From: Dendrophyllia cribrosa
Taxonomy: Eukaryota > Cnidaria > Anthozoa > Scleractinia > Dendrophylliidae
Length of the DNA: 64,000 bases
Assembly (NCBI GenBank): GCA_024195265.1
Contig: JAJLRJ010000009.1
Coordinates: 365,001 to 429,000, forward strand
Direction: 5' to 3'
Of the stretch, positions 1 through 10,451 are shown piece by piece. A program made the position numbers and the translations under genes. The first letter of the stretch is position 1. The number at the start of each line of letters is the position of its first letter. The notes beneath the pieces are model-generated. The model had not been told where the DNA came from, made no database searches, and saw only the letters and a program-made list of their open reading frames with translations.

Positions 1-75
1 TTCCAGCGATCCCTACCAGACGTTGTTCCTGCTGTCTTCCCTGCATATAATTACCCAGTGGGCGCGGATTATCGT

Positions 76-1011
76 CTATATTGTCATACAACATATCTGT
101 TGGATAGTTTCTATGATCGCTCTTCTAACTTCTCTGATCTTCCAACAGTAGAGGATCGGGTTCAAAGTGGAATTAAAATGCACAAGGGTAACTGAAAAAG
201 TCCAAGCGAAAGCCAGAGATGGGGTCACTCCCTTCACTGCAATCAACGTTGAAACGACTCCCATGGGAAGACAGCAAGCAACTAATACAAACTGTACCCA
301 CAAAGCACCAGATACTGTTTTCCTATATCGCGCTATGTTCAATGGCACCTCTCCGTTTGATTGCATTGTTTGTGGAGCATGTATTTGAACTCGACGCTGT
401 CGGAGTTGTTGATAGATCTTTGTGTAACAGCAAGTCGCCACTGCTACGACAAATGCAGTTCCTATGGAGCCATAACGGAGAGTGACATCAAAGTCCCAAA
501 TAACTGTGGAGGCAAAGACAATGCTCAGAGTCCAAAATGAGATTACATTCACTAGAACTCGCCTGAAAGTGACAGTTTGCCTGTATCTCAACCCTAGTAA
601 TAGGGCAAGAAGTCTGTCCACACTTATTGCCGCCATTGTGGACATAGACGCAGAAGAAAGAAATGTACCCGTGACGACTGCTATGGTAATGACGTAATGG
701 CAGAGATTGATCCCGCTTCCGTATTCTATCGTCATTAAAACTACGACAAAAAGCGGATCCAAAAGAAGGCCAACACAAAGGTCGGTGAGCGCCAGAGAAG
801 ATAACAAGATCTTCGAAGGTGGACGAAGGGACGACTCCTTATAAAGAGCAGCTAGGATCGCAATATTGCTTAAAGTTGTGGTGATGGCGAGAAAAATGTT
901 GGTGGCTACAAGAAACCACAACGCAGCGGTTTCTCTTAAAGGTGCCATACACAACAAGTCCAGATGACTGCGACTTTGCAATGGATTTTCTTCTACCTCG
1001 TTAGCTTCCAT
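76..1011 (-). CDS. Rhodopsin-like (class A) GPCR, intact, single exon
   Basis: A 311-residue seven-transmembrane receptor for the plasma membrane. Visible class A landmarks: LSN in TM1 (residues 47-49), LALTD in TM2 (73-77), a VDRLLALLLGLRY segment at the end of TM3 (131 onward, DRL replacing the usual DRY) and STLNPILYCW in TM7 (281-290, the NPxxY motif). A short basic tail with a Cys pair follows, a possible palmitoylation site. There is no intron. It is clearly paralogous to the receptors at 42922-43919 and 45973-46887, sharing LAALYKESSL after TM1 and ARYRKTV before TM6. Ligand unknown; such receptors expand by tandem duplication in anthozoans and are often loosely labelled melanocortin- or adenosine-receptor-like. 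The class is sure, the ligand is not. Confidence 0.9.
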   Translation of the reverse strand: MEANEVEENPLQSRSHLDLLCMAPLRETAALWFLVATNIFLAITTTLSNIAILAALYKESSLRPPSKILLSSLALTDLCVGLLLDPLFVVVLMTIEYGSGINLCHYVITIAVVTGTFLSSASMSTMAAISVDRLLALLLGLRYRQTVTFRRVLVNVISFWTLSIVFASTVIWDFDVTLRYGSIGTAFVVAVATCCYTKIYQQLRQRRVQIHAPQTMQSNGEVPLNIARYRKTVSGALWVQFVLVACCLPMGVVSTLIAVKGVTPSLAFAWTFSVTLVHFNSTLNPILYCWKIREVRRAIIETIQQICCMTI

Positions 1012-1399
1012 GTCTTGAATGTCGCTAAATATCTGAAATCATGATTAATTTAGTGGAAATGTCTAATCGTTTCGCAATTGATTTTATATGAAAGAAGTGG
1101 CTTTTTTAACAATGCATCAAACTCTCGATGCACCGCAAAAAAAAAAAAACAGCTGTTGTCCGAATTGGAACTGTAAAATAATATTGATTGTCTTTGCTGA
1201 TGATGATATAACACGATTCGTTTGATTGGTCGAGAGCCATATGTGAATAAATATTCTGGTTGTTGCTACTCAGAACAGGTTGTCAATCGACGCTCTCTGC
1301 ACACTGACATACTATCTGACTTAACATTGCAAGGAATGATTTTTTTCGTGAAATACGTCATGCATTTTTATGCTTGATAATAAGAGCATTTTAATACCA
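1012..1399. other. Intergenic, no gene seen
   Basis: AT-rich DNA upstream of the GPCR, probably its promoter side. I see short A-runs and no open frame of note. Confidence 0.5.
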
Positions 1400-1835
1400 A
1401 AAAAAAAAGAACAGTGTGACACATTGGATTTTATTGATTAACTTTACTCCGAAAATTCTCTTTCTAATTTGTTTAATAAAAGTATTGAGGTTTGATGCAC
1501 AGCGTATTTCGTTCGTTAGACTGTTCCAAAGCTTGGGCACATCATAACTGAAGGAGTTCAATCCGTAGGTTGTAGTGAAAACTCTCGGTACATTGAGTTT
1601 ATTAATTCCTCTAACATGTTTTGGGCTGACTCTTTTATTTACTAATTCACTGATGTATTTTGGTGCTAAATTATTTAGCGCTTTACTAAGCAGTTATGCG
1701 GTCATCTTGTTTACTTCTGTTTGCTAGATTTGGCATACGAATCTTCTTCAATATCTTGTCATAATCAGAGGCCCTACTACAATGCTCACACGGTTATTTT
1801 AGCGATTTATCCTCCTTTATATATGATTTCACCTT
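1400..1835 (-). pseudogene. Decayed non-LTR retrotransposon 3' end (CR1/L2/Rex-like RT C-terminus)
   Basis: Read on the minus strand, the DNA gives broken frames resembling the C-terminal tail of CR1/L2-type reverse transcriptases. The clearest piece, near 1480-1600, has YGLNSFSYDVPKLWNSL followed by a NEIR...LNTFIKQIRKRIF-like end. An A-rich stretch near 1400-1408 would be the tail. No complete domain survives and there are stops upstream of the recognisable part. Assignment rests on motif resemblance only. Confidence 0.5.
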
Positions 1836-1840
1836 TCCTA

Positions 1841-2821
1841 ATTAAGAGACAGTCTCCGTAAAAGCGGTCCGGCCGATCTGGTTTGAAAAATAGATTTCGC
1901 CCATTTCTTGTGTGTTGGAAGACTTTCATGTACTTATACTAAAACCACAATCCGTTTGTCTGGATCTTGTAAAATTTTCGATTTTTGAGATATTTTCGGT
2001 TCTCCCGAGAGAACGCTTGTGGAAGCCCATATCGAGGTTTAAATTTAAGGCAACTTTGAAGATCAATTTTACAAGAACTAACAAACTCTTTATAAAACAA
2101 ACACCACCATCAGTAATATCATGTATTAGTTAGCTAACAAAGCGACTTTTGTAAACATTAAGTGTGAAACAAGCCCACAGCGAAACTAAAACGAACCCGA
2201 TATCTCACTGCTTCATGAAACACGTGAAAATGGGTCAAATTCAAACTTTATTTTTGAAAAAGTGGGGCAGTCTATTTCAACCAAACCAACACAATTGAAA
2301 AGAAGGTAACATTGAGAATGCCATTACAGAAAGAAACCTTGCGGTACCTCGCTGGTAAAAAAATTATAGCTGTGTGAACTTGCCAAATTTTCAAAATATC
2401 CAAGTTTTGCCCCTTTTTGAAAGACTCGTCAACAAAAAGCCTTGTAGCATCCTCACCCGCAAACGGATCAAAAACCATCAGAGATAAAGGAAAAACTAAT
2501 TAAAACGCCTTTTGGTTCATTTTAAAGCGAATAAAACGTTTTTTAACGATTAAAGCTTGATTTACCTTGCAGGCATATTTTGTACAGCTTCATCGTGTTG
2601 GAATTTTGCTCGATGTTTCCAGACGATAAAAACAATCGCTGGCTCCAAGCTTTGTATATATGTCGCTTATAATTAGGTTAGGGTATAAACTTTGTGTTTT
2701 GCCTTCCATATTAGTCGTACAAGAATCGTACAGGGATGTTTTTCTACGACTAAACCGTGAAACGGCTTGTCAGAATCGACCGCCATGTTTATCTTTCGAA
2801 GGCAACCGCTGACCATCATTC
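1841..2821 (+). repeat. Inverted repeat arm A (~980 bp), partner at 10452-11430
   Basis: This segment is a diverged reverse complement of 10452-11430. Both outer ends carry the motif GAGACAGTCTC, and both inner ends carry a GGCAACCGCTGA-type sequence. The arms share exon-like open segments: one encoding a peptide with EDATRLFVDE and ILKIWQV motifs (minus strand in this copy, about 2340-2480), preceded in transcript direction by a second open piece starting near 2786. The gene or transposon of origin is not recognised. Conserved coding-like pieces separated by an intron-like gap suggest a duplicated host or transposon gene fragment. Confidence 0.7.
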
Positions 2822-2981
2822 TAGGATATTGGGCTCTTGTTGGGACTTGGGAGTGTAATTTTTGGCGGCAAATTTCGAGGGTTGGGGTTGGGGTAGATGG
2901 GGGAAAGAATATTGTTAAAACTTTTTATTCGTTTACATTATTTCACTTATCTTTACTAGGGTTTCCTATTCTTTTTTTTTT

Positions 2982-3012
<31 letters not shown>

Positions 3013-3860
3013 CGAGGGGCTGCAGACATTGCTGTAGCCTATTGTTTAGTATGCCTCTTATTCTGCATCGAGTGCATTTTGTTATTTTGAGCGTTATCTC
3101 TTAAAAATATTGCGTTTGTAGAGTTTATTTGGTATGGTTTTCAGGCAGTTTAGTCTGGGATAGGGTATAGTAATCAGAGGTTTTTGGTCTAGAATAGGGT
3201 ATCATTTTCCGCGAAACTGACCAGTTGCGTGAAGAATTTAGTCTAGACAAGGTTTTACTGGCAAATGGCATTTATAAATCGGTACGGCGGGCCGTTTACG
3301 GCATTTTTACTGACCCCTGGCATCTTAGACTATGATTGTGAACGAGTTTCTGGAAAATAGCGAGTCTGGAATAGGTCTAGGATAGGGTAGGGTTTTTCGG
3401 TGTTTAGTCTAGAAAAGGGTTGCAGAATTCAGCTAAAATGGTCTAGTATAGGTTAAGGGTCTCAGAGTCCCAGCGGCACATTTCCGCCCAAACATTTGCC
3501 GAGTACCCCCCCGGGCCTAGACTATAATATTTACTCAGTCCAGAAAATCTAATTATATAAAATAAACAAAGTTTATTTTTTTATATACCAGCAAATGAGT
3601 CATGAAGGAAAATTCGAGAAAATATAACTGTATTCAGTACTTCAAACAATACCTGATCCTAAAGGAACGATGATGATCCCAAATAGCTTTTGAATGCCTT
3701 GAGCCATCTGTAAGTAAACAACGTCTCTTCCATGGATACGTTTGTTTTCTCCGCTGTGCTCAGGGTACTGACAAGTTACTTTTGTACTTCTTCAAAACTT
3801 CCCTAATATGTAGCGATGCCTGTAGCAAATCCACATTCTCTGTAGATCTTCCTGAGGCAA
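2822..3860. other. Intergenic with T20-G21 homopolymer and GTCTAGGATAGGGT-type repeats
   Basis: No gene seen. T20 at 2972-2991 runs directly into G21 at 2992-3012. From about 3120 to 3470 a degenerate motif close to GTCTAGGATAGGGT recurs at least six times, in the style of a decayed short interspersed repeat. Minus-strand open pieces near 3660-3860 are discussed with the LINE insertion site. Confidence 0.5.
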
Positions 3861-3872
3861 GTTAAATAAGCC
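3861..3872 (+). repeat. Target-site duplication, 5' copy
   Basis: GTTAAATAAGCC here is repeated exactly at 9618-9629, immediately after the LINE poly(A) tail. A 12 bp direct repeat bracketing a 5' end and a poly(A) tail is the signature of target-primed reverse transcription. Allowing for the A-rich junction it could be 14 bp. Confidence 0.88.
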
Positions 3873-4033
3873 GGGGAGGTTACTCGGCAGGCATGGCGTC
3901 CGGACGTGCGATGTGACGCTCCATCTAAAACATGGGTTAATAGTGCTTGATTTCTACAACAATTACTGTGTTTTGATGGAAAATCTCGGACTTTTAACCA
4001 GTTATCTGTTTTAACGAGAGCTGACAAATTCCT

Positions 4034-4846
4034 ATGGGAAGAAAACGTTCCAAAAGAGGTTCAAGCTCCTCAAACAGCGACGACATGCCCGCAAATCAGG
4101 ATACTTTGCTTCAGTTAAAGGATGCGATTGACTCCTTGAGACAAGCCATGGAGACGGGATTCGCTGATATGCGATCCGAAATGGACAAGTTGAGATGTGA
4201 GCTGAAACTGGAAATCGATCAGATCAGAACGGAAACAAGAGATATGAAACAAAGCTTAGAATCCACCCAACAAGATGTAGACACGATGAAAGAAGAAGCA
4301 GAGTCGAATTTAAAGAAGACCAGTGCTGAGGTTGAAGCCCTGCGCAGCAAGATTGCCATCTTAGAAACACAACTAAAAACGGAAATTGAAAATAATACCA
4401 GGCTCGAGCAATATACACGACGAGAAAATTTAAGATTCAATAACATACAGGAAACCGAAGATGAAAACTGCAAAAATTTGGTCTACAACATCATTCAGAA
4501 CGAAATGGATATCGATACTAGTGGTATCAGTTTTCATGCCGTCCATAGAGTGGGAAAAGTAATAGAAGGTAAATGTAGACCAATAATTACACGATTTATT
4601 AGCCGCGAGGACCGTGATATTGTTTGGAAGAGTAGATCTAAGATTAAAAACTCTGGTAACTATGCGAACGCATATATAACTGAAGATTTTGCAAGAGCGA
4701 TCCAAGAGGAACGCAAAGTTCTCATTAAAGCAATGATGAAAGCGAGGGAAGAACATGGTATAGCAAATGCGAAAGTTATCGGAAGGTTTCTACTCATTAA
4801 CAATGAAAAATATAACTATCAAAATGTTCCAGAATTTCTAAAATAG
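4034..4846 (+). CDS. LINE ORF1 protein (L1 ORF1p-like RNA-binding chaperone)
   Basis: 270 residues. A Ser/Lys/Arg-rich N-terminus (residues 1-20) is followed by a long heptad-type coiled coil (about 25-125) and a conserved block with YTRRENLRFNNI (about 127-138). The C-terminal part has VHRVGK near 170 and ITRFISREDRDIVW near 185, which is the L1 ORF1p RRM-plus-CTD layout. In the family the protein trimerises through the coiled coil and coats the element RNA in the cytoplasmic RNP. No gag-type zinc knuckle is present. The ATG at 4034 is the first in frame and lies 161 bases from the element 5' end. Confidence 0.85.
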   Translation: MGRKRSKRGSSSSNSDDMPANQDTLLQLKDAIDSLRQAMETGFADMRSEMDKLRCELKLEIDQIRTETRDMKQSLESTQQDVDTMKEEAESNLKKTSAEVEALRSKIAILETQLKTEIENNTRLEQYTRRENLRFNNIQETEDENCKNLVYNIIQNEMDIDTSGISFHAVHRVGKVIEGKCRPIITRFISREDRDIVWKSRSKIKNSGNYANAYITEDFARAIQEERKVLIKAMMKAREEHGIANAKVIGRFLLINNEKYNYQNVPEFLK

Positions 4847-5263
4847 ATCTTTTTTTTCGTCTTGATATAAAAACCATCAATTTGCATATTACTCTAACTT
4901 TTGGAATAGCTACTAATGAATCCATTGTTTTTTTTTTGTGATCCTGCTGAGAGTTTTTTTTTTTACCTCTACAATGGCTTTTTTTAGATATGTTAATGTT
5001 ATATTAAGCGCTTCTTGGGTATCCCATATGTATTACGTAACCCAAGGCACTTTTTTCTATGTGTTTGTTTTTATTCTAGGTTTGTTTTTTTTATTGTTCT
5101 GCTGCAACTTTTGTTTATTATGTTCGTATTTTTATTACTCTTTGTTCATACTAAGTGTTAATAATTTGGGCTTGTTAATTCCACTTCTGCGTTTTACAAT
5201 TGCTTTGTTAAGTACCTATCAATCATCACCTATACTGACGAATTAGTTATTTGTTCTCTAAAC

Positions 5264-8200
5264 GTGAGAGGTTTGTCAAACACTATGAAAAGGCGTGAGA
5301 CATTTCGATGGCTCATGATGAAAAAATATGCAATTTATTTTCTTCAAGAAATTCATTGCACTAAAGATAAGGAGGTCTTCTGGTCTGCTGAATGGGGGTA
5401 TTCAGCTATATTTAGTAGCTTTTCTAGCGCCAGCGCCGGAGTATGTGTACTTTTCAATAATAGTTTCAATTTCCAAATTTTGAAATCGTTTTCTGATCCA
5501 GAGGGAAGATTCGTTATAGTAGATATCAAAGCAGAGAATAAGATTTTGACTCTAGTGAATATTTATGCACCGAATAACGATAATCCTGCTTTCTTCAAAA
5601 ATGTTCTCAATCAGCTTCTCTCTTTTGACTGCGGTGAGATAGTTCTGGGGGGTGACTTTAATTTAGTGCTCGATGTCCAAAAAGACAAAAAAGGCGGAAG
5701 GCCGGTGACTCACGAGAAGTCGTTAAAAGAAGTTAGGTACATCGCAAATATGTTAGATCTCATAGACATCTGGCGTATTTTCAATCCAGACGCTAAAAGA
5801 TTCACCTGGAGGAGAAGAAAACCCGATATACATTGCCGTCTCGACTTCTTTTTGACGAGCTCTAGCTTAAGTACAGCAATTACAAAAGCAGATATTTTAA
5901 CTGGATTCAAAACTGACCATTCTCTAATAACTATCCACCTTGCAAACAATGCAAATCCCAGGGGCCCAGGTTTTTGGAAGCTGAACACTTCCTTTTTGTT
6001 GGACAATGATTATGTCAACTTGATTAAGAACACAATTGCTGAAGTAGAAAATGAATATGTAAACAATAAAGAGGTTGACGCCGTTCTCTTGTGGGACACC
6101 ATGAAAATGCAAATAAGAGCAAGCTCACTAAATTACGCAAGGAGAAAGAAAGCTAAAATGAAATCACAAGAGACGATCCTAGAATCTGACATATTATCTC
6201 TCCAAAAAAGACTTGAAGAAAACTCCCTATCTGAAAACGAAAAAGCCCACATCTACAATGAACTAAATATTAAGATCCTACAAAGAGAAGAAATATCAAA
6301 GCATAAAACCCGAGGAGCAATAATTAGATCTAAGTCTCGATGGTACAATGAAGGAGAAAAGAATACAAAATACTTTTTTAGCTTAGAAAAACGGCATTTT
6401 AATAAAAAAACTATCAAACACCTTACCCTGGCGGATAATAGCGTAATTAACATGGATAGTGAGATCTTACAAGAAGCAAAAACTTTCTACCAGAACTTAT
6501 ATTCTTCAACTGATACACAATTTAATGCTGCATACGAAACAATTTTCTTCCCAGAAGGAAATGCTTTGACACTAGATGAGATAGAGCAAAAACAGTGTGA
6601 AGGCCCTTTGACTGAAATTGAATGTTTTGAAAGCTTAAAATCAATGGAATCAAATAAAAGTCCGGGAAGTGACGGCCTCCCGGCAGAATTCTATAAAGTA
6701 TTCTGGAATGATATCCATCATTACCTACTAAACGCCTTAAACTGTGCACATGCAAAGGGCCTTCTATCAATTACACAAAGGAGAGGATTGATTACCCTCA
6801 TACCAAAGAAGAACAAACCTACTAATCTTTTAAAAAACTGGAGGCCTATTACTCTTCTTAACTGTGATTACAAAATAGCAACTAAATCCATCGCTAGTCG
6901 ATTACGAAAAGTCCTGCCAAAGATTATCAACAATGACCAAACGGGTTTTCTAAAAAGTCGCTTTATTGGGGAAAACATCAGACTTATAGAGAGCATAATA
7001 AATTACACAGATAATGAGCAAATACCGGGTCTTTTACTGTTCATTGACTTCGAAAAAGCTTTCGATAGTATAGAATGGTCCTTTATAGAGAAAACCCTTA
7101 AATATTATAACTTCGGAGCTTCTCTGGTATCTTGGATAAAAATATTCTATACGGATATCAGCAGTTGTATCCAGAACAACGATTGGTCCTCAGATTTCTT
7201 TAGCTTAGGTCGCGGAGTGAGACAGGGATGCCCGCTCTCCCCATATTTGTTTATCTTATGTGCCGAAATACTAGGTAACGCGATAAGGAATGACAAAGAG
7301 ATCCGTGGAATCAAGGTCCTTGGCACTGAGTGCAAACTATCTCAATACGCTGATGACACGACTATGATTTTAGATGGTTCAGAATCTTCCTTTTCAAGAT
7401 CCCTATACTTACTAGATGCCTTTGCTTCCATATCTGGTCTTAAAGTTAATTATGACAAAACTGAAGCCCTCTGGATCGGATCATCTAAAAGTTCGGACAT
7501 CACTTTCCCTTCAATAAAACCTATAACATGGGCTGAAACAAAGGTCTACGCCTTGGGAGTTTGGTTTTCCACGTTGGAAGATAAGTCTCTTGATGTTAAC
7601 TTAAGCGAGAAAATCGAAAAAATTCGCAGCATTTTGAATAATTGGTCAGCAAGAAGACTAACCCTCTTGGGTAAAATTACAATCATAAAAACCATGGCCG
7701 TGTCACAATTGGTTTATGTTTTGTCTTCTCTTCCAACGCCCTCGGGTGCACTTAAAGAAGTCAATTCCTTATTGTATGATTTCTTATGGGATGGAAAAGG
7801 CGACAAAGTTAAAAGGACAGAAATGATAAACAATTACGAGAAAGGAGGACTAAAGATGATTGATGTTCAAAGTTTCAATGAATCTCTTAAAATGAAATGG
7901 ATACAAGGGTATTTAAATGAAGATAATAAAGGGAAATGGAAACTTTTTTTTGATCACTACTTATTGAAGCACGGAGGCAGGCTTTTGTTTCAAAGTAATC
8001 TAAAACAACAGGATACTTCACAGCTTAATCTAAAGGACCCTTTTTTAAATGAGATTGTAGAATATTGGACCAATTTCAACTTCAGTGCTGAGAACCTTCA
8101 GTTTGCTTCCACGTGTATTTGGCATAATTCGCTCATTAAAATAGAGAACCAACCTTTTTTTTACAAATCATGGTTTTATGCGGGGGTAAAGGAGATTAGA

Positions 8201-9028
8201 GATTTGCTAGATAATGATCAGAATTTTTTAAGTTATAATGCATTTATAGACAAATACAACATTAAAACCAACTATTTGGAGTATTACAAAGTAGTATCAG
8301 CTATAAAGTACTACAGGAAAAAATACTCCCCAGTTCACAATAGCCCTGCCCAAAAAGACTCCGCTGAGAACTTTCTGTCTAACTCAAAAGTGTGCAAAAA
8401 ATTCTATCAACATCTTGTAAATAAAAGGGCTTCCATACCTTCAAAGAGTCAGGGAAAATGGTTGGCGGAAGAGGAAATATTTGGTAATTCTACTGTAGCG
8501 GTTAATTGGAAAAACACCTATTACTTACCATTTTTATGTACAATAGAAACAAAACTTAGAGTGTTCCAATTTAAACTGCTTCATAGAAGAATAGCTATGA
8601 ATGATTTTCTTTGCAAGATAGGTATAAAACAAGTGGATTCCTGCTCATTCTGCAAAGAAACACCAGAAACCCTTGTTCATCTGTTTTGGAATTGTAAACA
8701 TACCCAAACCTTTTGGAAAAATATGTCAAAGTGGATAACTCAAAACTTTACTGGAATGGAGGACTCTTCATTCTCCCCATCTTTTTGTCTTGGTTTAATT
8801 GACGACATAAAAGATTTGCTCTTCCACCACTTACTTCTTATAGCTAGACATTATATATACACATGCAAACTTGGGAATACCTTACCTGAGCTGCAGGTAT
8901 ATATACAATTACTTAAGAACTCTATGGAACTTGAAAAACAAATTGCGTTTGACAACAACACCATAAACTCCTTTCAAAAGAAGTGGTCTCGCTTTAAGAA
9001 AAACCCCTCACAAAATGAGACGACATAA
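5264..9028 (+). CDS. LINE ORF2 protein: AP endonuclease plus reverse transcriptase
   Basis: Open from just after a stop at 5162-5164 to 9028, with no ATG before the first endonuclease motif. The given start at 5264 is a GTG inside a SLNVRGL-type block, so translation probably begins upstream without a standard AUG or by reinitiation. Endonuclease: LQEIHC (residues ~29-34), LVNIYAPN (~97), LGGDFN (~128) and GFKTDHSL (~218). Reverse transcriptase: SPGSDGLPAEFY (~466), LIPKKNKP, NWRPITLLN, FIDFEKAFDSIEW, GVRQGCPLSPYLF and QYADDTTMIL. Near the C-terminus is a CSFC...HLFWNC zinc-knuckle pattern. All catalytic residues seen are intact. The enzyme nicks target DNA and primes cDNA synthesis from it. 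Confidence 0.93.
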   Translation: MRGLSNTMKRRETFRWLMMKKYAIYFLQEIHCTKDKEVFWSAEWGYSAIFSSFSSASAGVCVLFNNSFNFQILKSFSDPEGRFVIVDIKAENKILTLVNIYAPNNDNPAFFKNVLNQLLSFDCGEIVLGGDFNLVLDVQKDKKGGRPVTHEKSLKEVRYIANMLDLIDIWRIFNPDAKRFTWRRRKPDIHCRLDFFLTSSSLSTAITKADILTGFKTDHSLITIHLANNANPRGPGFWKLNTSFLLDNDYVNLIKNTIAEVENEYVNNKEVDAVLLWDTMKMQIRASSLNYARRKKAKMKSQETILESDILSLQKRLEENSLSENEKAHIYNELNIKILQREEISKHKTRGAIIRSKSRWYNEGEKNTKYFFSLEKRHFNKKTIKHLTLADNSVINMDSEILQEAKTFYQNLYSSTDTQFNAAYETIFFPEGNALTLDEIEQKQCEGPLTEIECFESLKSMESNKSPGSDGLPAEFYKVFWNDIHHYLLNALNCAHAKGLLSITQRRGLITLIPKKNKPTNLLKNWRPITLLNCDYKIATKSIASRLRKVLPKIINNDQTGFLKSRFIGENIRLIESIINYTDNEQIPGLLLFIDFEKAFDSIEWSFIEKTLKYYNFGASLVSWIKIFYTDISSCIQNNDWSSDFFSLGRGVRQGCPLSPYLFILCAEILGNAIRNDKEIRGIKVLGTECKLSQYADDTTMILDGSESSFSRSLYLLDAFASISGLKVNYDKTEALWIGSSKSSDITFPSIKPITWAETKVYALGVWFSTLEDKSLDVNLSEKIEKIRSILNNWSARRLTLLGKITIIKTMAVSQLVYVLSSLPTPSGALKEVNSLLYDFLWDGKGDKVKRTEMINNYEKGGLKMIDVQSFNESLKMKWIQGYLNEDNKGKWKLFFDHYLLKHGGRLLFQSNLKQQDTSQLNLKDPFLNEIVEYWTNFNFSAENLQFASTCIWHNSLIKIENQPFFYKSWFYAGVKEIRDLLDNDQNFLSYNAFIDKYNIKTNYLEYYKVVSAIKYYRKKYSPVHNSPAQKDSAENFLSNSKVCKKFYQHLVNKRASIPSKSQGKWLAEEEIFGNSTVAVNWKNTYYLPFLCTIETKLRVFQFKLLHRRIAMNDFLCKIGIKQVDSCSFCKETPETLVHLFWNCKHTQTFWKNMSKWITQNFTGMEDSSFSPSFCLGLIDDIKDLLFHHLLLIARHYIYTCKLGNTLPELQVYIQLLKNSMELEKQIAFDNNTINSFQKKWSRFKKNPSQNETT

Positions 9029-9580
9029 TTACCATTGTAGTATTGTGGCAAAGCAATGTATAACGTACTTGAAGTGGATAGCTTTTAGTTCTCTGTATGT
9101 GCTCTTTCTATATATATATATATTTACTATTTCACTTATAACTGAGTGTTCATTAAATTATGTTATGTTAATTATAAGTATTGCATTAAATGTATGTAAC
9201 ACTACGCATGTATGTGGAAATATTAATAAAAAAGACGTTGCATTAAAAAAAGTATCGTATTGTAAGTAGCGCAAGTATCGTATTGTAAGTAGTCATTTAA
9301 TCTTATATCAAAGTTCCGTAGTGACCTTAGCGAGAATTTACAGCATGTACTAAGACAATAGTTTCCAGTGTTTGAGTACCAATTTTTTATATTGAAAAAA
9401 TATCCTCTTATGATCTGCCTGTCAGTTGTTTAGCTACTTAAAATCTTTTTTTATTTTTTATTTTTGCAAAAGGTAAAATAATAATTTATGGCAGAATTTA
9501 TGGAGGGTTGTATACTTAAGCTTAAGCTTATACTTGCCTTTAAATGTAGGTTTTTTCAATTGAAGAGCATTAAAGAGCGG

Positions 9581-9617
<37 letters not shown>

Positions 9618-9620
<3 letters not shown>

Positions 9621-9629
9621 AAATAAGCC
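9618..9629 (+). repeat. Target-site duplication, 3' copy
   Basis: Exact copy of 3861-3872, directly abutting the 34-base A tail. See the 5' copy. Confidence 0.88.
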
Positions 9630-9855
9630 AGCCCTTGCAAGAATGAGTTCGTTTTCATCGAGGGTTTCTTTGGAAATATGGCAGCTTATCATATGGTTTT
9701 CTATTTCATCATTACAATCCGATAACCGAACAACACCACTCGCGCCACGAGATGGGCCGCAGTTTTTCCCATCTGTACTACCCAAGAAACAGTCCACAGA
9801 CATCATAAGCCGGCTTCGATGCCACCGAACGGACGATGTAATCTTAAAATTATCA
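9630..9855 (-). pseudogene. Possible host exon interrupted by the LINE
   Basis: On the minus strand a frame is open for about 80 codons up to the duplicated target site. It includes [12 protein letters not shown] and [17 protein letters not shown]. In the pre-insertion sequence it would continue for about 20 more codons into 3790-3860. It lies on the same strand as, and downstream of, the channel exons at 12805-13672. I cannot identify the protein and no splice site is certain, so this may be chance. Confidence 0.25.
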
Positions 9856-9860
9856 CTGTG

Positions 9861-10451
9861 GTCTTAAAAGAAATACAGGCGCAGAAGATCAGAGGTAACT
9901 GAAACTAATTGTTATAATTAAAATGTGTACAATACCATGCGAGAAAAACAAACAAGTTGTCCTTCCGAAAAAACAATGTCAAAACTTAGAGAACTTGGGA
10001 TACGACGGATTATTTTACGTCTACGATGGCGGTATATTATAATGCTGGGACTTAAAGGAAAAGGGAAGTTGGTGTACCTTTCAAACACTGATCGCGAACA
10101 ACCAAAATCTTAAATGTGAGAAGGTAAGGGAAGTAATAAGATGGTTATTTTAATTCAACAATCCTTTTTTGTAAGTTTGTTTTTATTTCAATCACAAAAC
10201 ATTCACAACAAGCATACAACTAATACTGACAAAAAAGATATTCAACACTTCAGTTACATATTCTCTGACTCGCAATTGCCAGCAAAACCAAGTTAAAAAT
10301 TAACAAAAATTTCATTCAAACACTTGGCTTGCAAAATTCAATATTATTATTTGTACGCATCCATCTTCGTTATCCTCCTCTCTCTCCCCGTTCCCAGCCT
10401 CGCCTCCTTGGCACCGCCCAAATTACACCCGACATGAGCCACGTGTACTCA
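9861..10451. other. Intergenic, no gene seen
   Basis: AT-rich sequence between the LINE target and the second inverted-repeat arm. Short open frames occur, but none shows a recognisable motif or codon bias. Confidence 0.5.

Larger units (their letters stand above)
3873..9617 (+). mobile_element. Full-length L1-type non-LTR retrotransposon
   Basis: A 5.7 kb element with a ~160 bp 5' UTR starting GGGGAGGTTACTCGGCAGG, ORF1 (4034-4846), a ~320-420 bp spacer, ORF2 (to 9028), a ~555 bp 3' UTR and a 34-base A tail (9584-9617). It is flanked by a 12 bp duplication. Both ORFs are free of stops and the poly(A) is uninterrupted, so the copy appears young. An AATAAA at 9225-9230 followed by an A-run at 9245-9251 lies ~330 bp before the final tail, leaving room for a 3' transduction. 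Placement in the L1/Tx1 group rests on ORF1 type and ORF2 domain order. Confidence 0.9.

Noticed and set aside
4938..5246. 102-codon hydrophobic frame between LINE ORF1 and ORF2
   Set aside because: Composition follows from T-rich spacer DNA (Phe/Leu/Tyr runs); no homologous LINE protein is expected there and it overlaps the ORF2 frame opening.
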